From: RCIO01 sp040880025
Lineage (GTDB): Bacteria; Pseudomonadota; Alphaproteobacteria; Rhizobiales; Rhizobiaceae
Direction: 5' to 3'
Assembly: GCA_040880025.1 (NCBI GenBank)
Contig: JBBDJD010000005.1
Location: 1 to 64,000 of the forward strand
Length of the DNA: 64,000 nt
How positions within the stretch are numbered: the first letter of the stretch is position 1; each line of letters starts with the position of its first letter. The translations under genes and the position numbers were made by a program. Positions 52,383 to 60,880 of the stretch are shown piece by piece. Under the pieces are notes generated by a model, which was given only the letters and a program-made list of their open reading frames with translations, searched no databases and was not told the DNA's origin.

Positions 52383-53704
52383 CAGGCCGCTCGGTCGCGG
52401 GCAATGGCGTGGAAGAAGCCGCCGCTGACATCGCCGCGGTGTCCGCCCGACGGGCCGATCTCGCGGCCCTGGCCGTCGGCGAGTATCGCCAACGGCTCGT
52501 CGTCGCCCGGTTCGATCAGCCGCGCATAGTGGAACTCGTGGCCGCGGATCACGTCGCCGCGCGCGCCGAGCGGGCCGTCATGCGCCAGCGTTGCCTGGCG
52601 ATAGCCGAGGTTCATCTTGCGTTTGGCGAATGAGGTGGAATGGCCAAGCATGCCGAGCATGCGATGGGTCATGCCGTCAGCGTCCTCCAACGCTTCGCCG
52701 AGCACCATGTAGCCGCCGCACTCGCCGTGGACGGGGCGCGTCCCTCCGAACGCGCGGATGCCATCGCGGAAGCGCGAAGCCGCCGCAAGCCGGCCGGCAT
52801 GAAGTTCGGGATAACCCCCCGGCAGCCAGCAGGCGTCGCAATCATCGGATGGGGGCTCGTCGGCAAGCGGCGAGAAGGGAACCAGTTCCGCGCCGGCGTT
52901 GCGCCAATGCGCGGCGACATGGGGATAGACGAAGGTGAAGGCAGCGTCGCGGGCGATCGCGATGCGCTGGCCGGGCGGGTTGAGCGCAGCGGCAACGTCG
53001 CCCACGGGGATGGAGACGGGTGCTGCGATCTCCAGCACAGCATCGAGATCGATCGCCTGCTCAATGACGTCGGCGAGACGGTCGATGTGATCCGAAATGC
53101 CCGCCTGTTCCTCAGCCTGAACGAGGCCGAGATGGCGTTCGGGCAAGGTCATTGCCTGATCGCGCGGAACGGCGCCGACGACGCGGATGCCACGCGCTGC
53201 GATGGCGTCGCCGGCAAGGCGCGTATGGCGTTCGCTGCCGACCCGGTTGAGGACCACGCCGGCAATGCGCACTTTCGCGTCGAAACTGGCGAAACCGTGG
53301 GCTACGGCTGCCGAGGTCTGCGACTGGCCCGAGACGTCGAGCACCAGCAAGACTGGCAAGTTGAACGTCCGCGCGAGATCGGCGGCCGCGCCGGAGCGGC
53401 CGCTATCGGAGGGAATGCCGTCGAACAGACCCATGGCGCTTTCGACGATGACGATGTCAGCCGCCGCGGCGGTTTCCGACGCCAGGGCGCGGAGATAGGC
53501 GGGCGGCATGGCCCAACTGTCGAGATTGAGGCCGGGCGTGCCGGTGGCGGCGGCGTGGAAGCCGGGGTCGATATAATCCGGGCCGGATTTCGCGCCACGC
53601 ACGGTGAGGCCGCGCCGGGCGAGCGCGCGCAAGAGCCCGATGGTGATCGTGGTCTTGCCGGAACCGGAGCGCGGCGCGCCGATGATGAGGCCGCGCGCCG
53701 TCAT
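52382..53704 (-). CDS. cobB: hydrogenobyrinic acid a,c-diamide synthase CobB
   Basis: This 440-residue enzyme has an N-terminal ATP-grasping P-loop (GLIIGAPRSGSGKTTITIGL), AKSGPDYIDPGFHAAATG, GLFDGIPSDSGRSG, and a C-terminal glutamine amidotransferase with VHGECGGYMVLGEAL. It amidates the a and c carboxylates before cobalt insertion. It overlaps cobA by four bases and cobS by one codon. Confidence 0.96.
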   Translation of the reverse strand: MTARGLIIGAPRSGSGKTTITIGLLRALARRGLTVRGAKSGPDYIDPGFHAAATGTPGLNLDSWAMPPAYLRALASETAAAADIVIVESAMGLFDGIPSDSGRSGAAADLARTFNLPVLLVLDVSGQSQTSAAVAHGFASFDAKVRIAGVVLNRVGSERHTRLAGDAIAARGIRVVGAVPRDQAMTLPERHLGLVQAEEQAGISDHIDRLADVIEQAIDLDAVLEIAAPVSIPVGDVAAALNPPGQRIAIARDAAFTFVYPHVAAHWRNAGAELVPFSPLADEPPSDDCDACWLPGGYPELHAGRLAAASRFRDGIRAFGGTRPVHGECGGYMVLGEALEDADGMTHRMLGMLGHSTSFAKRKMNLGYRQATLAHDGPLGARGDVIRGHEFHYARLIEPGDDEPLAILADGQGREIGPSGGHRGDVSGGFFHAIARDRAA

Positions 53705-54501
53705 GCGTTCGGGTCCCCGGGCAGCGAGAGCAGTGCGTCGCGCATCGCCACGATGTTGCCGATGACGATGATTGCAGGCGCCTCCAGCTTGGCCTTGGTT
53801 GCGTCGTCATGGATGGTGGCCAGCGTGCCGGTGACGATGCGTTTCGAAGCTGTTGTCGCGGAGGCGATGACGGCGGCGGGTGTGGTCGACGGCAGGCCGC
53901 CTTCCAGCAAAGCCGCCACGATGCGCGGCAGGTTCTTCAACCCCATGTAGACGACGATCGGCTGGTTGGTGCGGGCCAGCGAATGCCAGTCGAGGTCATC
54001 AGGCGTGCCGACTGCATGGCCGGTCGCCATGATGAAGGCCTTGTTGACGCCGCGCATGGTGGCGGGAATGCCGGAATCGGCCAGTCCGGCAATCGCGGAG
54101 GTGAGGCCCGGCAGGATGCGGTAGGGAATGCCCGCCTTGACCAGCGCCAGCGCTTCCTCGCCGCCGCGCCCGAAAATGAACGGGTCGCCACCCTTGAGGC
54201 GCAGGACACGCCGGCCGGCGCGGGCGAATTCGATCAGTTTCGCGGTGATGTTGTCCTGCGTGGGCGACGGCTTGCCGCCGCGCTTGCCTGCGAAAACCAG
54301 TTCGGCACCTGCCGCAAGGCCGAGGATCGCCTTGTCGACCAGCGCGTCATGCACCACCACTTCCGCCTGGCCTAGCGCGGAAAGAACGTCGAGCGTCAGC
54401 ATGCCGGGATCGCCCGGACCGGCGCCGGCCAGCCATACATGGCCCGGCTGAAGCCGTGGCCGGACCGACAGGATTGCGGAAAGGCGTTCGGCGTCGCTCA
54501 T
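53701..54501 (-). CDS. cobA: uroporphyrinogen-III C-methyltransferase CobA
   Basis: This 266-residue SUMT has VWLAGAGPGDPGMLTLDVLS, RVLRLKGGDPFIFGRGGEEA and TMRGVNKAFIMATGHAV. It makes precorrin-2 from uroporphyrinogen III, the branch point to cobalamin and sirohaem. It is the first gene of the run cobA-cobB-cobS-cobT-GFA. It is divergent from cbiD across only 53 bp, with no cobalamin riboswitch visible in that space. Confidence 0.96.
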   Translation of the reverse strand: MSDAERLSAILSVRPRLQPGHVWLAGAGPGDPGMLTLDVLSALGQAEVVVHDALVDKAILGLAAGAELVFAGKRGGKPSPTQDNITAKLIEFARAGRRVLRLKGGDPFIFGRGGEEALALVKAGIPYRILPGLTSAIAGLADSGIPATMRGVNKAFIMATGHAVGTPDDLDWHSLARTNQPIVVYMGLKNLPRIVAALLEGGLPSTTPAAVIASATTASKRIVTGTLATIHDDATKAKLEAPAIIVIGNIVAMRDALLSLPGDPNA

Positions 54502-54554
54502 GCGGCTCCCACAAATTCGTGACGTGTGTCGCGGCGATCACTATAGATCGCGCC

Positions 54555-55670
54555 ATGGAAGACGGGGATCGCAACCTGAGACGTGGCTGGACCACCGGGG
54601 CGTGCGCCGCTGCTGCGTCCAAAGCGGCGTGCGCGGCGCTGTACGGCGCGGAATTTCCTGATCTGGTGGAAATCACGCTGCCGGGCGGCAAGCGGCCGGC
54701 CTTCGCGCTCGCTGTGACCGAGACCGGCGACGGCTTCGCGCGGGCGGGCATCGTCAAGGACGCCGGCGACGATCCGGACGTGACGCATGGCGCGCTGATC
54801 GTCGCGACGCTGCGGCAAGGCGAGCCGGGCAGCGGGATTACGTTCAGCGCAGGCGAAGGCGTCGGCATAGTGACGCGGCCGGGACTTCCAATTCCGGTCG
54901 GCGAACCGGCGATCAACCCCGTGCCGCGCCAGATGATCGGCCGGGCGATCGCGGACGTCGCGGGCGAGGGTGCCGATATCCAAGTCGAGATTTCCGTGCC
55001 GGGCGGCGAGGCGATGGCCGCCAAGACGCTGAATGGCCGCCTCGGCATTGTCGGCGGCATCTCGATCCTTGGCACGACGGGGATCGTGATCCCGTTCTCC
55101 TGCTCGTCCTGGATACACTCCATCCATCGCGGCATCGACGTGGCGCGGGCGATGGGTCTCGACCATGTCGCCGGTTCGACCGGCTCGGCGTCCGAAGCCG
55201 CCGTTCAGAAGCATCATGATCTGTCGGAAGTGGCGCTGATCGACATGGGGGACTTCGCCGGCGGCATGTTGAAATATCTGCGCGCGCATCCAGTGCCCAG
55301 GGTCACGGTCGCGGGCGGCGTCGCCAAGATGACCAAGCTCGCGCAAGGCATGCTCGACCTGCACTCCAAGCGCGGTGCGGCCGATCTCGGCGCGCTTGCC
55401 GATGCGGCGGCAAGCGCCGGCGCGGATGGCGCGCTCGCGGACAGGATACGAGGCTCCAACACGGTTGCCGAGGCCTTCGGCCACGCTGAAGACGCCGGCA
55501 TCTCGCTGGGCGACGCTGTGGCGAAAGCTGCCTGGGAGACGGCCGCGGCTGCTCTTGCGCCTGCCGATATCGCGCTCGAAATCCTGATCTTCGACCGCGA
55601 CGGCAACAAGCACGGCGAGGCGGCATTCAGGCCGGTTCATGACGCCTCCCGGCCGCGAAAACGGCGCTGA
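54555..55670 (+). CDS. cbiD: cobalt-precorrin-5B C1-methyltransferase CbiD
   Basis: This 371-residue enzyme has the CbiD signature LRRGWTTGACAAAASKAACA, GRLGIVGGISILGTTGIVIP and DMGDFAGGMLKYLRAHPVPR. It methylates C1 of the contracted ring. It sits among aerobic-pathway genes, where CobF would usually do this step. No ribosome binding site is visible; a TATAGA box about 10 bases before the ATG at 54555 hints at a leaderless transcript. The last 34 bases overlap cobM on the other strand. Confidence 0.92.
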   Translation: MEDGDRNLRRGWTTGACAAAASKAACAALYGAEFPDLVEITLPGGKRPAFALAVTETGDGFARAGIVKDAGDDPDVTHGALIVATLRQGEPGSGITFSAGEGVGIVTRPGLPIPVGEPAINPVPRQMIGRAIADVAGEGADIQVEISVPGGEAMAAKTLNGRLGIVGGISILGTTGIVIPFSCSSWIHSIHRGIDVARAMGLDHVAGSTGSASEAAVQKHHDLSEVALIDMGDFAGGMLKYLRAHPVPRVTVAGGVAKMTKLAQGMLDLHSKRGAADLGALADAAASAGADGALADRIRGSNTVAEAFGHAEDAGISLGDAVAKAAWETAAAALAPADIALEILIFDRDGNKHGEAAFRPVHDASRPRKRR

Positions 55671-56401
55671 TAGTAGGCATCGTAAAGTGCGCTTTCGCGG
55701 AAATCGGCCGCGCCGAGCGCTTTTCCGACAAAAATGATTGCGGTGCGCTCGATCGGGGCGTCTTTCAGCTTGTCCTCGATATCGGCGAGCGTGCCCCTGA
55801 CGATCCGCTCGTTCGGCCAGCTTGCATGGGCGACGACCGCGACGGGACAATCGGCGCCATAGAGCGGGGTGAGTTCGGCCACCACGCGGTCGAGCGCGTG
55901 GATGGCGAGATGGATGGCGAGCGTGGCTCCCGTGGCGCCGAAGGCGGCGAGGGTCTCGCCCTCCGGCATTTTCGAGGCGCGGCCCGAAACGCGGGTAAGC
56001 ACAAGGCTCTGGCCGATCTCCGGGATCGTCAGTTCGCGCCCGAGCGCGGCGGCGGCGGCGGCGAAGGACGGGACGCCGGGGGTCAGCGTGTAGGGGATGC
56101 CGCGGGCATCGAGCCGCCTTATCTGCTCGGCCACCGCGCTCCACACCGACAGGTCGCCCGAGTGCAGGCGGGCCACATCCTTGCCAGCCTCGTGGGCGGC
56201 GACGTATTCGGCCTCGATCTCATCCAGTGACAACGGGGCGGTGTCGACGAGACGCGCACCTGCCGGGCAATAGTCGAGCAAATCCTTCGGCACGATGGAG
56301 CCGGCATAGAGGCAGACCGGGCAGCGGGCGAGGATGTCGCGTCCGCGCACAGTGATGAGGTCGGCGGCACCAGGGCCGGCGCCGATGAAATGTACGGTCA
56401 T
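55637..56401 (-). CDS. cobM: precorrin-4 C11-methyltransferase CobM
   Basis: This 254-residue tetrapyrrole methylase shows VHFIGAGPGAADLITVRGRD, RLHSGDLSVWSAVAEQIRRL, TLTPGVPSFAAAAAALGREL and VLTRVSGRASKMP. It methylates C11. It overlaps cobE by four bases upstream and cbiD by 34 bp at the 3' end. Confidence 0.96.
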   Translation of the reverse strand: MTVHFIGAGPGAADLITVRGRDILARCPVCLYAGSIVPKDLLDYCPAGARLVDTAPLSLDEIEAEYVAAHEAGKDVARLHSGDLSVWSAVAEQIRRLDARGIPYTLTPGVPSFAAAAAALGRELTIPEIGQSLVLTRVSGRASKMPEGETLAAFGATGATLAIHLAIHALDRVVAELTPLYGADCPVAVVAHASWPNERIVRGTLADIEDKLKDAPIERTAIIFVGKALGAADFRESALYDAYYQRRFRGREAS

Positions 56402-56802
56402 TGCCGGTCCTCGCTCACTGCCAGCGCGCAGGTGACGGGGCCGACCGCAAGACGGGGTCCAAGCAGACGAGCGCCGGGGCCCGCGGCGGCGAGCGCGGCC
56501 GCCTCCGACAGGCTGGCCAGCCCGGTTGCGGCAATGCTGGCGCCGGACTGAGTGATGGTGTGTTCAGCCGCCCTGCGCAGGGTCGGGTGCGCGATGGCAT
56601 GGCATTCGACGCCGAGTTCTTTCGCCGCGTCGAGCAGGCCCGCTTCGGCGGATTTCGACATGTTGGAGTAAAGCGCGCTGACTGCGTCTCGCTTCAGCCC
56701 GTATGCGTTCAGGGCGGTGTCGACGGCCGCGAGAACGTCCTTTGCCTTGACGCCTTTCTGCGCTCCGATGCCGGCGAATATCATGGCTTCGTCCATGCCC
56801 AT
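56398..56802 (-). CDS. cobE: CobE (CbiG C-terminal-like) cobalamin biosynthesis protein
   Basis: This 134-residue protein has MIFAGIGAQKGVKAKDVLAA, SALYSNMSKSAEAGLLDAAK and QSGASIAATGLASLSEAAAL, matching CobE/the C-terminal part of CbiG. Its role is a stabilising or hydrolase-like helper around the precorrin-5 stage; the exact chemistry is not settled. Starts at 56802 and 56796 are both possible. It overlaps cobL by 22 bases. Confidence 0.92.
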   Translation of the reverse strand: MGMDEAMIFAGIGAQKGVKAKDVLAAVDTALNAYGLKRDAVSALYSNMSKSAEAGLLDAAKELGVECHAIAHPTLRRAAEHTITQSGASIAATGLASLSEAAALAAAGPGARLLGPRLAVGPVTCALAVSEDRQ

Positions 56803-58028
56803 TGGGTGACCGGCATGGCCGGGCGCCAGCCCGTCATGGAGCCAACCGGCGCGGCGTGGGACACCGACAGGCGGGTGAGCTCTCCGCCAAGCGAGGCGTG
56901 GCGGGCGATCAATTGTGCTTCGGTCTCCAGCGTGATGGCGTTGGCGACCAGGCGGCCACCTGATCCGAGGCGGCCCATGGCGGCGTCCAGAACACCGGCG
57001 TCGCTGCCGCCGCCGCCAATGAAGATAGCGTCAGGGTCCGGAAGGTGGGAAAGGGCGGCCGGGGCCGTGGCTTCCACGATCTCCAAGCCGGGCGCGCCAA
57101 GCGCATCGGCGTTGCGGCGAATGCGGGTCGCCCGCTCGCCGTCGGCCTCGACCGCGATGGCGCGCAGCGACGGATCGCGCAGTATCCACTCGATCGCAAT
57201 GGAGCCCGAGCCAGCGCCGATGTCCCACAAGAGTTCGCCGTGGCGCGGAGCGAGGGCGGCGATGGTGGCGGCGCGCACTGTCCGCTTGGTGATCTGGCCG
57301 TCATGCTCGAACCAGTCGTCGGGCAGGCCGGGCGTGAAGGGGAGGATGCGGGCACCGGGAGCGGCGGCGACTTCGATGGCCACAAGGTTGAGCGCATCGA
57401 CATCATTCATTGTGAAACTGGCGGCGACGGTTTCACGGACACGCTCGCGCGCACCGCCCAGCGCTTCCAGGACGGTGAGGCGCGAGGGGCCGAAGCCGAG
57501 CTCGGTCATCAGCCTGGCGACGGCGGCGGGACCGTCCCCGTCCGATGTCAGGCAGAGCAGCCTTCGGCCGGGCTGCAGATGCGGGCGCAGCAGGGCGAGC
57601 GGGCGGCCGTGGAGCGACAGGCAGGCGGTTTCCTGCAACGACCAGCCGAGGCGGGCCGCGGCAAGACTGAAGGCGGAGGGCGCCGGCAGGACGCGCATTT
57701 CGCCGGCATCGACATGGCGCGAGAGCGTCGCGCCCACACCGAAGAACATGGGATCGCCGGACGCCAGCACGCAGACGGGCCGGCCGCGAAGGGTGAGCAC
57801 AGCATCGATCGCCTTGTCGAAGGGGCTCGGCCAGGGAAGCGCCTTGCCGCCGATCAGTTCGGCCGCGAGCTCCAGATGCCGGCGGCCGCCGAAGACCGTT
57901 GCCGCATCGGCGATCAGCCTCCTTGCCTCCTCGCCGAGCCCTTCCATTCCGTCTTCGCCGATGCCGACGATGGACAGCCAGGGCGTCGCTGGTGCAGTTA
58001 CGGGGTTCAAGTCAGCGGACATGGCCAT
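56781..58028 (-). CDS. cobL: precorrin-6Y C5,15-methyltransferase (decarboxylating) CobL
   Basis: This 415-residue bifunctional enzyme has an N-terminal tetrapyrrole methylase domain (LSIVGIGEDGMEGLGEEARR, VLASGDPMFFGVGATLSRHV) like CbiE and a C-terminal SAM-dependent domain (ELLWDIGAGSGSIAIEWILR) like CbiT, which decarboxylates. Start choice: 58028 follows GAGG by nine bases; 58022 is the alternative. Either way its start codon overlaps or touches the divergent cobK start codon. Confidence 0.95.
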   Translation of the reverse strand: MAMSADLNPVTAPATPWLSIVGIGEDGMEGLGEEARRLIADAATVFGGRRHLELAAELIGGKALPWPSPFDKAIDAVLTLRGRPVCVLASGDPMFFGVGATLSRHVDAGEMRVLPAPSAFSLAAARLGWSLQETACLSLHGRPLALLRPHLQPGRRLLCLTSDGDGPAAVARLMTELGFGPSRLTVLEALGGARERVRETVAASFTMNDVDALNLVAIEVAAAPGARILPFTPGLPDDWFEHDGQITKRTVRAATIAALAPRHGELLWDIGAGSGSIAIEWILRDPSLRAIAVEADGERATRIRRNADALGAPGLEIVEATAPAALSHLPDPDAIFIGGGGSDAGVLDAAMGRLGSGGRLVANAITLETEAQLIARHASLGGELTRLSVSHAAPVGSMTGWRPAMPVTQWAWTKP

Positions 58029-58788
58029 GCACCATATCCTCATTTTGGGCGGCACCAGCGAGGCGCGCGAGCTTGCGGGCCGGCTGGCGGTGCGCGGCGA
58101 CTGCACGATCGTTCTGTCGATGGCCGGGCGCACACGATCGCCGGCGCTGCAGCCCGTGCCGGTGCGCGTCGGCGGCTTCGGCGGCGCCGCCGGATTGGCG
58201 CGTCATCTCGAGGCCGAGGGCATTTCGCTGCTGATCGACGCCACGCACCCCTATGCGGCGCAGATCTCGCGCAATGCAGTCGAGGCCGCGCACTCGGCGG
58301 GTGTTCCACTGATTGCGCTCAGACGCCCGGCTTGGGCGCCGGTCGGGGGCGATCGCTGGAGGGAGGTCGACAGCGTGGAGGAAGCGGTTGGCGCGCTGGG
58401 CCAAACGCCGCGCCGGGTGATGGTCACGCTCGGCCGGCAGGAGTTGTTGCCGTTCGAGCGTGCGCCACAGCACAGCTACCTGGTGCGCTCGGTCGATCCG
58501 GTTGAGCCGCCGCTTGGCTTGCCCGTCGCGACGTACATACTCGGGCGCGGGCCTTTCGACGAATCCAGCGAGCGGGCGCTGCTTCGCAAACACCAGATCG
58601 AAGCCATCGTTTCCAAGAACAGCGGCGGGACGGCCACATACGGCAAGATCGCCGCCGCGCGGAAGCTCGGTATCGAAGTGGTGATGATCGGCAGGCCGGA
58701 CCTGCCGGAGGCGGCGTCCGCAGGCTCGATGGATGAGGCCGTCGCGATGGCCGATCATGTGCTGACCTCCGCGAAGCGCGGCGTGTAG
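58021..58788 (+). CDS. cobK: precorrin-6A reductase CobK
   Basis: This 255-residue NADPH-dependent reductase has HHILILGGTSEARELAGRLA, LLIDATHPYAAQISRNAVEA and ILGRGPFDESSERALLRKHQ, then IEAIVSKNSGGTATYGKIAA. It reduces precorrin-6A to precorrin-6B. ATGs at 58021 and 58027 are both possible; the first overlaps the cobL start codon on the other strand. The 3' end overlaps cobJ by 34 bp. Confidence 0.95.
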   Translation: MAMHHILILGGTSEARELAGRLAVRGDCTIVLSMAGRTRSPALQPVPVRVGGFGGAAGLARHLEAEGISLLIDATHPYAAQISRNAVEAAHSAGVPLIALRRPAWAPVGGDRWREVDSVEEAVGALGQTPRRVMVTLGRQELLPFERAPQHSYLVRSVDPVEPPLGLPVATYILGRGPFDESSERALLRKHQIEAIVSKNSGGTATYGKIAAARKLGIEVVMIGRPDLPEAASAGSMDEAVAMADHVLTSAKRGV

Positions 58789-59516
58789 ACCAGCGGCGGC
58801 AGGCCGGGCCGTTCGACTAGGCGGGTCTCGCGCGAGCCGACGATGATGCATGTCGCCATGTCGGCTTTGGCCGGGTCGGCGTCGGACAGCGTCGTGATCT
58901 CGATGCGCTCGTCAGGCCTGCCGGCGGCGCGGCCGAAGACGACCGTGGTTTCGCCCGGCAGGACAACGCGCAGGCAATCGAATGCCTTGCCGAGCTGCCA
59001 GGGGCGGGCGCGGCTGATCGGATTGTAGAAAGCCATGACGAAGCCGGCGGAGGCGGCAGCGGTCAGGCGCTTTTCGATCAGTTCCCAGGGCTTGAGATTG
59101 TCCGAAAGCGAGATGGCGCAGAAATCGTGGCCCAGCGGTGCGCCGATGCGGGCGGCGACCGCCAGCATGGCGGTGATGCCGGGCAGGACGATAAGTTCGA
59201 CGCGCCGCCATTCCTCGGGACCGTTGTCGACCGCCTCGCAGACGGCGGCCGCCATGGCGAAGACGCCGGGATCGCCGCCGGAGACGACGCAGACGTTGCC
59301 GCCTTGGGCCGCGCGGGTGAGCGCCGCGCCGGCGCGGTCCAGTTCCTCGCGGTTGTCGGAAGCATGGCGTTTCTGGTCGGCGCGCAGGTTCAGGCGGTCC
59401 AGATAGGGCGCGTAGCCGTAGAAATCGCCCGCCTGCTCGATGGCCTGCGTAACTTCCGGCGTCGTCTGGTCCGGATTTCCGGGGCCGGTGCCGACGACGG
59501 TCAGCTTCCCGCTCAT
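58755..59516 (-). CDS. cobJ: precorrin-3B C17-methyltransferase CobJ
   Basis: This 253-residue methylase shows LTVVGTGPGNPDQTTPEVTQ, VCVVSGGDPGVFAMAAAVCE, GHDFCAISLSDNLKPWELIE and AFYNPISRARPWQLGKAFDC. It methylates C17 and drives ring contraction. It overlaps cobI by four bases upstream and cobK by 34 bp at the 3' end. Confidence 0.96.
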   Translation of the reverse strand: MSGKLTVVGTGPGNPDQTTPEVTQAIEQAGDFYGYAPYLDRLNLRADQKRHASDNREELDRAGAALTRAAQGGNVCVVSGGDPGVFAMAAAVCEAVDNGPEEWRRVELIVLPGITAMLAVAARIGAPLGHDFCAISLSDNLKPWELIEKRLTAAASAGFVMAFYNPISRARPWQLGKAFDCLRVVLPGETTVVFGRAAGRPDERIEITTLSDADPAKADMATCIIVGSRETRLVERPGLPPLVYTPRFAEVST

Positions 59517-60250
59517 GGCCGGCCGCTCCAGCCGGGCACCAGCACGATGGAGAAATACGGCGCGGGCGCGTCGTCCCGCTCGGCGAAACGAACGGTTCGA
59601 CCGTTGGCCATCGTGCCGCGCTCGACATAGACGGCGCGGTCGAGCTTGCCGGTCGCAGCCAGCGCGTTTCTGATTTTCGGCAGATTGCGCCCGACCTTCA
59701 TGATGACGGCGGCGTCGGCGTCGGCGAGCCGGCGCACCAACTCGGCCTCGGTCAGCGTTCCCGGCAGAACGGAGAGCACGTCGTCGCCCTGGGTGATCGG
59801 GGTGCCGGCCGTCGACCAGCAGCCGGACATGGCCGTCACGCCGGGAATTACCTCGGTGTCGAACCGGTGCGCGAGGCGCACATGCAGATGCATGTAGGAG
59901 CCGTAGAAGAGGGGATCGCCTTCCGACAGCACCGCTACCGTGCGGCCGGCCTCGAGATGTTTCGCCACATCGCCGGCCGAACGGTCGAAGAAGCGGGTGA
60001 TGGCGCAGTGATAGTCGGGATGCGCCTTGTCGATTTCCGTCGTGACCGGATAGAGCAGCGGCAGCTCGATGGTGCCGCCGTTGATGTGGCCGTTGACGAT
60101 GGCGCGGGCGTTGCTGCCGTTGCCCTGTTTGGCGAAATGGGCGACGACATCGGCCTCGCCGAGCGCCCGCACCGCCTTCAGCGTGAGCAGTTCGGGATCG
60201 CCCGGTCCGGTGCCGACGCCGATCAACCGGCCTTGTCGCGGCGTACTCAC
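59513..60250 (-). CDS. cobI: precorrin-2 C20-methyltransferase CobI
   Basis: This 245-residue methylase shows LIGVGTGPGDPELLTLKAVR, VLSEGDPLFYGSYMHLHVRL and VIPGVTAMSGCWSTAGTPIT. It methylates C20. GTG 60250 overlaps the cobH stop (GTGA), which fixes the start; the open frame extending to 60328 lies inside cobH in another frame. Confidence 0.95.
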   Translation of the reverse strand: MSTPRQGRLIGVGTGPGDPELLTLKAVRALGEADVVAHFAKQGNGSNARAIVNGHINGGTIELPLLYPVTTEIDKAHPDYHCAITRFFDRSAGDVAKHLEAGRTVAVLSEGDPLFYGSYMHLHVRLAHRFDTEVIPGVTAMSGCWSTAGTPITQGDDVLSVLPGTLTEAELVRRLADADAAVIMKVGRNLPKIRNALAATGKLDRAVYVERGTMANGRTVRFAERDDAPAPYFSIVLVPGWSGRP

Positions 60251-60879
60251 AGGCCCGGCCTCGCCAACGCGTTGACGGCGGCGGCGGTCATGGCCGAGCC
60301 GCCCAGCCTGCCGCGCACGATTGCCCATGGAATGCCGTGGCGGTTTTCGGCAAGCGCTTCCTTGGATTCCGCCGCGCCGACGAAGCCGACCGGCATGCCG
60401 ATGATCGCGGCTGGATGCGGCGCGCCGTCGTCAAGCATTTCGAGCAGATGGAACAGCGCGGTCGGCGCGTTGCCGATGGCGACCAGCGCGCCGTCCAGCC
60501 TGTCGCCCCACAGATGCATGGCGGCGGCGGAGCGCGTGTTGCCGATGTCCCCGGCGATCTCCGGCGTCATTGGATCGCGCAATGTGCAAACCACCTCGTT
60601 GCCGGCAGGCAGCCGGGCGCGGGTGACGCCGTGGGCGACCATCTCGGCGTCGCACAGGATCGGCGCACCGGCAGCGAGAGCCGCACGGGCCGCATCCACG
60701 AAGCCGGGCGCGAAGGCGAAATGCGATGCCGCCTCGACCTGCCCGCAGGCGTGGATCATGCGGATCGCGACGTCGGCCTCGGCAGGGGAGAAGCGCGCGA
60801 GATCGGCCTCCTCGCGGATGATCGAGAAGGAACGTTCATAGATTGCATCGCCGGCGCGGATATAGTCGTAAGCGGTCAA
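60247..60879 (-). CDS. cobH: precorrin-8X methylmutase CobH
   Basis: This 210-residue protein has YIRAGDAIYERSFSIIREEA, RMIHACGQVEAASHFAFAPG with the catalytic His, and AIIGMPVGFVGAAESKEAL. It moves the C11 methyl to C12 to give hydrogenobyrinate. The start is TTG 60879, five bases after GGAGAG and one base after the cobG stop; this gives the usual length for CobH. Confidence 0.95.
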   Translation of the reverse strand: MTAYDYIRAGDAIYERSFSIIREEADLARFSPAEADVAIRMIHACGQVEAASHFAFAPGFVDAARAALAAGAPILCDAEMVAHGVTRARLPAGNEVVCTLRDPMTPEIAGDIGNTRSAAAMHLWGDRLDGALVAIGNAPTALFHLLEMLDDGAPHPAAIIGMPVGFVGAAESKEALAENRHGIPWAIVRGRLGGSAMTAAAVNALARPGL

Positions 60880-60880
60880 T

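Noticed and set aside
54502..54554. Search for a cobalamin riboswitch upstream of cobA/cbiD
   Set aside because: Only 53 bp are available and no B12-box-like sequence or leader structure is seen. Any riboswitch for the locus probably lies beyond the right edge, upstream of cobN.
54498..56144. 548-residue minus-strand frame opposite cbiD
   Set aside because: Antisense of cbiD with no family motif; it would overlap two real genes.
56401..58020. N-terminal extension of the cobK frame running opposite cobE and cobL
   Set aside because: Shadow of cobL; the real CobK begins at 58021 with HHILILGGTSEARE.
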